From Monosiga brevicollis MX1 (lineage: Eukaryota > Opisthokonta > Choanoflagellata > Craspedida > Salpingoecidae), in NCBI RefSeq assembly GCF_000002865.3, contig NW_001865045.1:91831-155830 (forward strand): a stretch of 64,000 bases of DNA, written 5' to 3'. A program made the translations under genes and the position numbers. Position 1 is the first letter of the stretch, and every line of letters begins with the position of its first letter. Shown here one piece after another: positions 55,721-64,000 of this stretch. The notes below the pieces were generated by a model. It saw nothing but the letters and a program-made list of their open reading frames with translations. It was not told where the DNA came from and did not search any database.

Positions 55721-58019
55721 ATGGCTGAACACCTCGACGCCCTGAGCCTGGTCATGCAGCAAACACTGGATGCCGTGCGTCCCGCGAGTGTCATGAGCCG
55801 GGCCGTCCGGGTAAGCCCCCTGCTTGCGCGCTTTTTTATCTTTTGTTTTTTTATTCAAGATCTGTGGGCTCCAATGGACCTCAAAAAATGACGCGTCTTG
55901 GCCTCGTGTTGCGCAGCTGGACGATGCTGGCGAAAACTTTTTGCTATGTGCCCATGGCCACGGGCCGGCTTACTCGATCCCACGCACCGGCCGCGTGCAC
56001 CTTGTGGGTTTTGGCAAAGCGGTGGCTCACATGGCAGCAGCCCTTCTTGAGACCCCTTTGGCGACCCAAGTGGTCGGGGGTCAGTTCGTCGGTCCCCGCG
56101 CCAAAACTTTGATTCATTTTCCACTCGCCTGCCAGGCAGGGTGCTCATGTTGCTGCTGCTATCGTTCTATTGCTCCCCGCCTGTCCTTGAACTCGAATTG
56201 GAGCCAGGCTTTTTGATTGTGCCACGCCAGTTAGACCTTCAGACCTTACCAACGCTAGCAGGTCGGCTCACCATCGCGCAGGGTGCCGTCAACAACCAGC
56301 CCGACGACGATGCGGTGACTGCCACCAGGTTGATGCCTGTGCCGCTGCATGCACGTATTTTGCGCTGGTCGCGAAGACCCAACAGTGGATCCATGGCCCT
56401 GGTTGCAGGGCGGCGGCTCTCACTGGTGCTCCTTTCTTCTTGAATGCATGCGTATGGGTGTGGTAGAGCGCTCGTGGAGTACATCAAGGTCATCCCTCCC
56501 ACCGAGCATGCCGTGGTGCTCATTAGTGGAGGCGGGTCTGCGCTGCTGTGCGCGCCTCGCGTACCCTTGACTGATTTTCAGCAAACCTCACAGCTCATCC
56601 AGCGCGCTGGTGGTGACATCAAGGTACTCTCATCACTGGCTCTCAATGCTGCTTGACACCCGACCCTGGCTCATGGCCCCGCGAGCCGCCCCATTAGGTG
56701 TTGAACAATATCCGGCAACTCCTGAGTACGGTCAAGGTACGGCTTCACTCATCCTTGAGGCGTGGCTAAAGGCAACGCTTGTGCGTCCAATTCACTCAAC
56801 CCATTCATCATCTCTTGCCAGGGTGGCCAACTGTTGCAGTATTTTGCGCAGGAACGTGTCCCGGCTCTGATTATGAGCGATGTGGTGGGAGATCCCATCC
56901 ACCTAATTGCCTCTGGCCCCACTTGTCCTTCTATCGCCGGTTCGTTGCATGTCTCCGCCCGATTGCCAAGCGGCTCCCACCCAACAAAGCTTTTTAACAA
57001 CCGCGTTGCCTCCTGGACCTGGACTCGCACTGATGCGCCGCCTGCCCGGCTTGATCGTCGCGCGTCTCACCAGATGCGCAAGCTGCCCGCACTTTTCTCG
57101 AGCAAACGGGTCTGTGGCCACAGCTGGCGCCCAGCGTCCGCGAAAGCCTAAAAGAAACAATGGCCGTGGCGCCACGGGCACAGGCCCAACCCATCAACCT
57201 TTTGGTAGGCAACAACTGCCTGGCGCGTGATGCTGCCTTGGCTGCCGCGCAAGCGCTGGGGTGGGACAGCAGTAGCGTTGATCAGGACGTGGAAGGCCCT
57301 GCGCCGGAGGTCGTCAAAGACATGCTACACCACGTGACGGCCCTACCCGCTCCGCTCAAACGCCCGTACGTCTAGACGACACTGCACCCCGACTGCAAAG
57401 TGAAATGTTCTCAATGTGCCAGACCAACCTGGCACGCACATCTCACTGGCACACGTGTACGTGCACGTCTGCGGCCGATTCTTTGTTTGTGCATATACAG
57501 GCATTTATATGTCGTTGGCGGAGAAACAACGACTGTTGTGCTGGGCCAGGGCCGCGGCGGCCGTAACCAGGTGGGCGCTACAACTCGTGGATCCCCACGT
57601 GCCATTCTGACTCCTCGTTCGCTTGGATAGCGTTTGCTTCTTTCTTTGCTTCTTTCTCAGCGTCCGCCCATGTCCAACAGGAATGTGCGTTGCGGGCGGC
57701 GCTGGCTATGGCGCAAATGCCACAGGAAGTGGTGGCCAACTGGTATTTTGCAGCCTTTGGCACAGATGGGCAGGATGGCCCAACGCCCGCGGCCGGGGCC
57801 GCGGTTCACGCGGCGACCGTCGCCTTGGCCCAAGCCGCCGGCTTGGCAGCGCAAGCAGCACTGGACACCAGTGACTCCTTTTCGTTTTTTGAACGAGCTG
57901 CGATGCTTGCACCAGCCCCCACAGGCAGGCCCGTCTGCCGACACCTCTGTCCTGGTCTGACCGGGACCAATGTCATGGATATTTTGCTGCTTCTTCGGGT
58001 CCCGGTTGGTGGCTCTTAA
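55721..58019 (+). CDS. GLYCTK: Glycerate kinase (MOFRL family, GLYCTK)
   Basis: Nine exons, 55721-55810, 55917-56079, 56208-56328, 56467-56623, 56698-56736, 56822-56939, 57074-57365, 57501-57570 and 57681-58019, join in phase to 462 residues (human 523). The enzyme phosphorylates D-glycerate to 2-phosphoglycerate in serine and fructose catabolism. Family blocks in order are HLVGFGKAVAHMAAAL, EHAVVLISGGGSALLCAPRV, VLNNIRQLLSTVKGGQLLQY, PALIMSDVVGDPIHLIASGP and PINLLVGNNCLARDAALAAA. The MOFRL domain follows: YVVGGETTTVVLGQGRGGRN, FGTDGQDGPTPAAGAAV and GLTGTNVMDILLLLRVP. Glycine-rich nucleotide-binding loops are intact. No mitochondrial leader is obvious. Exon 5 is only 39 nt. All junctions are GT-AG. 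Confidence 0.93.
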
Positions 58020-58470
58020 TGCGGCTTGTGATCAGCCAAGGAAGAGCGGATGGAAAGGCGTGGCCGTGCTCGTTGCCAAGGGTTAGAGTGTAAATTGAAA
58101 CCTGATATATGCGAGTAGTATGAGCGACGGGAGCCCAACCATTGACATGAATGGAACCCAAAAACAAAAAATCATGGAAGGCCAAGTAAGACACAAGGTA
58201 TGATAAGAGGCAAGCAAGTGTGTACATGTGAGCTCAAAGGCGTCAACCTTTCAAGCACGGTAGACAGGCACATTCGCATTGGTATTAGCAAAGAAGAGAC
58301 GTGTCCGTGAGTATATGTATATATATATCAAAGAGAAACAAAGGAGCGAAGGGAGAGAGAGGGAGGGAGAAAGAGATAATAGCTAAAACAAAAGGCTGCG
58401 GTTGTAAAGATGCGAGAGGTCCAGCGCACACCAAACTCCCGCGCCGTGTGACCTAAGTGCCTAAGCTGGT
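58020..58470. other. Convergent intergenic region (glycerate kinase / WD40 3' flanks)
   Basis: 451 bp between stop codons with a short TA repeat (about 58314-58328) and a GA-rich patch (58349-58378). No coding evidence. Confidence 0.5.
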
Positions 58471-60345
58471 CTAAGAAATAATGCATTTGCCACTGCTCCC
58501 CGAGCCACTTGATTCAAAGGCAGGAATCAAGTCCCAGGCCAAGGCCACACCCGCGTCATCGCAGCTCATGAGCATGCTGCCATCCGAGGAAAAGCAGACA
58601 CATGAGATGCGGTCTTGGTGGCCTTCAAGTTTGGCCAGTTGCTGGCCACTGTGCATGTCCCATAGAATGAGAGCGGCGTCATCGCCAACGCTGGCGATCA
58701 CAGACCCATCCGGGCTAACAGCGAGTGCCGAGCGAGTTGGAGACATGTGAGCGTGCTGCAGAAAATACAGCGAGTTGGCCAGCTTGACTCAAGCCAAACA
58801 AATCAGGGTTGAGCGGTGAAGCGTTGAAGGGAGAGATGGGTACCTGAGGGCAATGTCACGAACTGGGCCTTCATGGCCCCGAAGGCGTGCATGGATCCGG
58901 GCTGCTCGGTAGTCGACCACGCAAACGCTCTTGTCATCCGAGCATGACACCAGCAAGTTACCGGCAGAGTTGAAGCGAACCTATTGTCGTCGTGTACAGA
59001 GTGCATGGCAGATCAGCTATGGGTGTCGGTGTCGCTACTGGAATGGATGGGCATGTCTAATGGGCAGGTGGTGTTGTTGGGTTGGTGGCTGGCCCACTCA
59101 TACCTTGTGAACATCACTGGCGTGTTCCTGAACCATGGCCACGGCCTCGCCCGTGAGCAGGTCCCAGATGCGGGTGGTGCAATCGGCCGAGGAAGAAGCC
59201 AAAAACACGCCTTGAGCTTCAATATCGAGGGCCGTCACGCGCTGGTCATGGCCCTCTAGGGTAAAAGTGAGGGCTCCCGTCGAAACATCCCACACACGGA
59301 TGACGCCGTCGGAGCCTGCCGAGACAAGCGTGTGGGCGGTGGGATGGAATTGGCAAGCTGTGACTGAAGTACCATGGCCCGTGAGGGTATGGCGACGCGT
59401 GCCCGAAGTGGTGTCCCACACGAAAACGACACCATCGCCTCCGGCCGAGGCCAGGAGCGTTCCGTCGCGATTGAAGGCCAGGGCATTGATGGTTCTATTA
59501 TGCCCCTCCAAAACGATGGTCGAGGCGGGCAGCAGCGCGCTCGTCTAGAGTTCGGGTGCCAACAAAGCATGGTAAAATGAGCGGCGAAGGAGGAGAGGGA
59601 AGGAAACCAAAACAAGGCAGTTGTCTTGGCATGTGTAAACAAGGGCCAGGTGGCTGCGGCACCAGCTGAGGAGCGTGTGGTCTGGGCGATGAAGCAAGAG
59701 GGAGCTTTGTAACACACCGAGATTTTGACGAGATGATCAGCGCCGCCAGTGGCCACAAGATCGCTGCTGGGACTAATGCGAGCCCAGAGAAAGGGTTAGG
59801 CCACGCCCGATTCATGCGAGCACGTGCATGAACAAGCGGCACGCGGGACCGACGCGCACCTCCAGGCGACGGCGGTGCAGCGGGACTCGTGCCGATCGGC
59901 GCAGGCTGTTTCAAGACCCATGGGACCGGATTCAAGCGTGGGCTGTGTCAGGTGACCCAGGCGCTTGCATGAGTGCGGGACCGAAATGTTTAGGCTTGGA
60001 AGCAAGATTGGGACGAGAGCAGGCGCGTGGGGGGCATGGCAGGTGGATAGATACGACGAAGCAAGAGGAACGTACGGCCCGCCAGCTGGTGCAAGAGCCA
60101 TCATTGTGGGCAAAGAAGAAGGCCCGGGCTTCCTGGCCCACGCCCAAGGCACTGCAGGCGACGTTGGAGGGGTGCGGCAGGGGGATGGAGCGAACGGGGA
60201 CGCCGACGTTGGAGGCCGCGCGGGAACTCGTGCGGCTTTGAGTGCGGCGAGTGGTGCGTTGCACAGTGCTGCGTCCACCGGACGATCGACGGCGGCCCGG
60301 AGAGTCGGGGGCCATGGTGTTGTTGGGAGTTGTCAGAGGCGCCAT
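58471..60345 (-). CDS. WD40 repeat protein, family unassigned
   Basis: Six exons, 60345-60076, 59942-59860, 59772-59718, 59544-59104, 58980-58864 and 58755-58471, join in phase to 416 residues. The first about 65 residues are Arg/Ser/Thr-rich and disordered. The rest is a WD40 propeller with clear repeats: TAVAWSPSSDLVATGGADHL, GHNRTINALAFNRDGTLLAS followed by DGVVFVWD, CQFHPTAHTLVSAGSDGVIR with VWD, and ALDIEAQGVFLASSSADCTT with RIWD. Later repeats are VRFNSAGNLLVSCSDDKSVC, LAVSPDGSVIASVGDDAALI and VCFSSDGSMLMSCDDAGVAL, so about seven blades. WD40 propellers are protein-interaction platforms; no partner can be named. The junction between exons 5 and 6 is uncertain because the stronger donor (58844) breaks phase. 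The apparent earlier Met is a GTG. Confidence 0.82.
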
Positions 60346-60949
60346 CTTGGCCCGTCTTGGTGACACTCAGCGCGAGCTCAAGTGGCAGACGCGGCGTCGT
60401 TTCCGCAAGCCCGGGACACCAAAAAGGGGGGCGGGGCAGCAAAAAGAAAAGAAAAATAAATCAAAGGAACACGCTTCGCATGCACTGGCCCAGCCAGAGC
60501 AGTGCCCTCGAAAAGGAAGCCCACACGCAATGTAAACCAGCGATGAAACACGGCGGACGACAGCTCCCCAAGCTGCGCAGCACACCCAGGAGGCCGGGAG
60601 CAAAACTGACGCGTCGTGGCCGTGTGCATCAAGGCTCCGTCGGATGTGCACACGCACGCGCTCAACTTCCTATGGGTGGCGTTGGCGCTGAGCAGCATCA
60701 AGTCACTTTTGAGATGCAATAACTTTGATTGGAGAAGGTGAAGGACATTAAGGAATACTGCAGCAAGTGTAAAAGTTGGAACATTGACTTTCATACAGAA
60801 TTCTCCATAACAAACAAGAGTTTGAGAGAGAGAGAGAGAGAGAGAGAGTTTGAGAGAGAGAGAGAGAGACAGAAATGAATTGGTTTGGTCAGTTTGGAAA
60901 AGCAACACAACAGAGAGACAGAGCGGAGAGACAGAGAGAGAGAGAGACA

Positions 60950-60988
<39 letters not shown>

Positions 60989-61889
60989 TGACAGTGACAG
61001 TGACAGTGACACACACAGAGACAGAGCGGAGAGGATTCGTGTCGAGGGGCTGGGCGGTCTGGCGGCGGCTGCAGCAGTCGGGTGAGAGGGTTGGCCTGCA
61101 GCACGATGGCGTGCAGAAGGGGTTGGTCAAGCAAAATAGGTACCAAGGTCTTGAGCGGACGTAGAGTCGGGTGGGGCCAAAAACCAAACGCAGCTGTCAG
61201 TCAAAAGGTGTAATGAGGTTTGGTGCCTCTGGTTTTGCCGAGGGGGTCAGTATGAATGTTGGGGGCCCGAGCGGAAGCACAATGGGTGAAGGCAGACTTG
61301 GCGCAGGGTCAAGGGTTGAAGGCGTCTCCCAGTCGTTCAGAGCAGACGCACGTAATGATCAAAGACGCCACCCCGGTTCTGAGGGCGCTACCAGGTCGTT
61401 GGTAGTAGGCGATTCTGGTGCCCAAGAGCCACCGGTTGCCCGTGCAGACGACGCCAACTCCTTGGAACCAGGTCAATGCTGGTTTCATGTTGCCAATCAC
61501 CGCAGCCAGCATCTAGGCCCTAAAGAAGCAAGCATGCACGAATAGGTTTGGGGACGATTCAATTCAACTCTACTCGGGGGTGTGATGGTTGACTGGCGTG
61601 ACATTGCGTGGAAGGGGGCTGTGATGATTTGGGCTGTTCGCCATGACGCACACTCCCATGTTCGTTTCCCATCTGCGAGCACGCACATCTCCCGCGCAGT
61701 GGGTTTTCTTCCTGACTTATCGATCAATTGGGACGAACTGGTTGCACCCAAAGACGGCAAGCGATACGCTAACAACTGACGTTGCAGCCCCAACACTCAT
61801 ACCCGCCACAGGCGGGGGCTGCCTCGCACAACCAAAGGGGAGGGAGCGAGTAATGCACACGTCGGGGATGCACGGGCAAGCAGGGCTTG
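60346..61889. other. Intergenic with GA repeats, upstream of WD40 gene
   Basis: 1.54 kb between two minus-strand genes. Holds a GA/GACA repeat block (60823-60990), then (GACAGT)n. Open frames at 61171-61545 and 61582-61779 on the plus strand lack splice support, domain content and family resemblance, and were not called. Confidence 0.5.
60823..60990. repeat. GA-rich microsatellite block
   Basis: Alternating (GA)n and GACAGA units with the spacer AATTGGTTTGGTCAG, similar in kind to the CT blocks upstream of DCP1 read on the other strand. Confidence 0.93.
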
Positions 61890-63920
61890 TCAACAAAGGG
61901 AGCGAAAGCCGAAGCTTTTACCTTGCTCGGCGTCCTCGGCAATGCTGATGGCTCCGGTTACGATAAGAAGGACCGTGGCCAGGGAGATGATGACGCCGAG
62001 GATGTAGGCGATGATTGAGTTCTTGCCCGTCTTTCGCACGTAGCTGTTCAACGCCAGCTGGCCCAGCACAGAGGCCACGGCGGCCAGGAAGAAGAGGAGG
62101 ATGCCGTAATCGACAGGCACGCGGTTCAGGACCAGAAACTGCGTAAACGAGCTGATCGACGTGAAGAGCGTCATGTACGAGGTGGTGGCTGAGCTCACCT
62201 AATGTACCCGGAAGCCCCAGCCGTGGATATGAGGGCAATGAGGCAGTGGCGGCACGAGCAAGCGAGCATGGGCGCAGGGAGGCAGGCAAGGGAAGCAGGC
62301 GGGCAAGCAGGCGGGCGGGGTCGCAGCACGGGTGGTGGCTTCACCAACAGATGGGACTCACCATGGGAAGCATGCCCAGTTGCAGCATAAGGGGGCCTAG
62401 AACCATGCCCCCACCAATGCCCAGGAAGCCGGCAACAAAACCCGCGGCAATGGCTGCATTGGTGCATATGGGCGTTTCCACGTCAGTAACGACGGCGTGA
62501 GCGGCCATGCCTTGTTCTTTTTTCCCCGGCCAATCACACGACAAGGAGAGAGACCACCGCGGGCAAAAGGCAGGGATGCAGCTGTACCGAAGAGGGGGTA
62601 TTTGTAAAGGCGGGATCCGGAAAAGTCAATGTCGCCCTCGACAAACTTGTAACCGGCGTCGACTTTGCGGGCATAATCTCGTTTCACCACGACAATGGCA
62701 AAGGCGGAGCAGAGCAGGAGGTAGACAAAGGTAGAGGCGATGACACCCCAGTATTCACCCGAGCCACAGTCGACACCGGCCAGCGAGGAGTCTTTGCCGC
62801 CCTTGATCAAGTTGAGCACGATGAGTCCGACGAGCTCTGCAAAGGTGACGACAATGTAGAACCAGGGAAAGCGTGCTTCCTCGGCATGAATGTCGCGCAG
62901 CTTCTCCTTGCGAATGACCTGGTCCAGGCCAAAGCCGGCCTCGGGGTCGATGCCACTGTCGCCCGAGTCGTCGGCAACGTGCGGCACCTTGTTTTTGTTG
63001 TCGCCATTGTCGTCAACAATGAGTTCCATGGTGTGCAGTTCGGTGGCGGCCATTTGCGCATGCGCCTCCTTTTCCTTGGCTCGAAGCTCCTTGCCTTTTT
63101 TGAGGGTCTTGAAGGAGGTGTAGGTGAGGACAAGAAAGATGGTGGCCAGGATGAGCCAGTTGGGGGCAACAGAGTTGAGAAGGACACCAATGACGGTTCC
63201 AGCCAGGGCCATGGGAAGGAGGAGGAGCACCATCGGGTAGTTGATGAGCTGTCGATGAGCCACCTTGGGATTGGGGTGTTTGCGCTGAACCTGCATGATG
63301 AAGCGAACAATGGAGCCGCCCACAATGGCGGTCACAGAGAGGGGGATGGCATAGTATGTCGGAAAGTCGCCCACAACCAGGAGCATGGGTACGATGATAC
63401 CGCCGCCACCGATGCCTCCTGCGCTCGCCAGCGCCAAAAAGATGAACAGGATCAACACGGCGCCAACATCGCGCCCCACATTGCCATCGCCCAGGTCAAC
63501 GTGGTCGCATTCTAAAGGCCAGCGATCATGAGGGCGAGCGAGCCAGCTACTGAGGGGTCAAAATCTTGACGCACGTGTACGGGCCATGGTGCACGACCCC
63601 CACCGTAGGTTGAGTTGTCACCCTGGAGCTGGCAGAAATACATGTCGCTGTCACAATTTTTCGGGCAATCGTCAGGGACGCAGTCAAACTCGCCATTGAG
63701 CTATTTGCGTTGCAGAGCGGCACACGGGTGAGCAGGATGGCTTGAAAGGCTGGGGTCACTCGACACGACGCATCGAGCGGTGCAAAGTCTGGCTGGCGCC
63801 ACGAACCGCTTTGCACACGTTTTCAGCAGAAGCCAGGGAGGCTAGGAGGGCAAGCCCAAGAGCAAGGAGTAGTGCTGCCCGCCTGCAAGCGGGTCGTGGC
63901 TGGCCTCGGGGCCCTGCCAT
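61890..63920 (-). CDS. TauE/SafE-family multi-pass transporter
   Basis: Five exons, 63920-63807, 63700-63622, 63511-62588, 62510-62362 and 62198-61890, join in phase to 524 residues. This family includes bacterial sulfite/sulfonate exporters and plant/protist membrane proteins; the substrate here is unknown. A signal peptide (ALLLALGLALLASLASA) precedes a short Cys-rich lumenal or extracellular segment (FDCVPDDCPKNCDSDMYFCQ). The first half of the membrane domain has VLILFIFLALASAGGIGGGG with VPMLLVV and YYAIPLSVTAIVGGSIVRFI. A charged cytosolic loop follows (about residues 200-270), then WFYIVVTFAELVGLIVLNLI, and the repeat FVAGFLGIGGGMVLGPLMLQ. The paired GxGGG motifs of the two inverted halves are intact. 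The last ORF reads to a stop at 61890, but a GTAAAA just before it could mark another intron. Confidence 0.9.
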
Positions 63921-64000
63921 GTTTCGCTTGTGTGGGACATTAAAACCCGAGTGCTGTTGCGTCCGGGGGTTGCCGCCGGTGCGCTGCGCCGGGAATGAGG

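Noticed and set aside
61171-61779. Two plus-strand ORFs between the WD40 and TauE genes
   Set aside because: No domains, no splice-consistent partners and composition like the surrounding intergenic DNA.

Overview
This is nuclear DNA from an intron-rich, GC-rich unicellular eukaryote, most likely a choanoflagellate (Monosiga/Salpingoeca-like). That placement is inference. It rests on short GT-AG introns (about 60-250 nt) in almost every gene, very long CT/GA microsatellites, and a gene set that combines animal-lineage families (BTG/Tob, BORCS5, a C1-containing tyrosine phosphatase), ciliary genes (RPGRIP1L) and a DASH cryptochrome. I reconstructed 22 protein-coding genes by joining exons so that the reading phase is kept and the family motif continues across each junction. 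No rRNA, tRNA, CRISPR array or autonomous transposon was found. One 270-nt run of N (48731-49000) is an assembly gap.

Layout: 0-6 kb, minus strand: a partial secreted coiled-coil protein, exosome subunit RRP4 (EXOSC2) and a parallel beta-helix protein. 7.5-16 kb: decapping factor DCP1 (+), a C1-PTP-C1 tyrosine phosphatase (-), actin-capping CapZ alpha (+). 17-29 kb: a BTG/Tob protein (-), galactocerebrosidase with an extra C-terminal lectin-like domain (+), ribosome-biogenesis factor BRX1 (-), an unrecognised probably mitochondrial protein (+), GINS subunit PSF3 (-). 29.8-44.4 kb: DASH cryptochrome (+), the transition-zone protein RPGRIP1L (-), a retromer sorting nexin SNX1/2/Vps5 (-), ataxin-10 (+). 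45-64 kb: PRP4 kinase (-), a POPX-type PP2C phosphatase cut by the gap (-), BORC subunit BORCS5 (+), a GH25 lysozyme (-), glycerate kinase (+), a WD40 protein (-) and a TauE/SafE-family membrane transporter (-).

The genes are mostly ordinary cell-biology genes that do not form one pathway. Orientation alternates almost strictly, and the longest dinucleotide tracts lie upstream of start codons, mainly between divergent pairs, while convergent gene ends largely lack them. The observations most worth following up are the C1-PTP-C1 architecture, the lectin-like extension on GALC, the unassigned 264-residue protein, the N-myristoylation start of BORCS5 split by an intron directly after its ATG, two GC-AG introns, and the placement of microsatellites at divergent promoters. 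I saw no convincing unknown multi-gene system.
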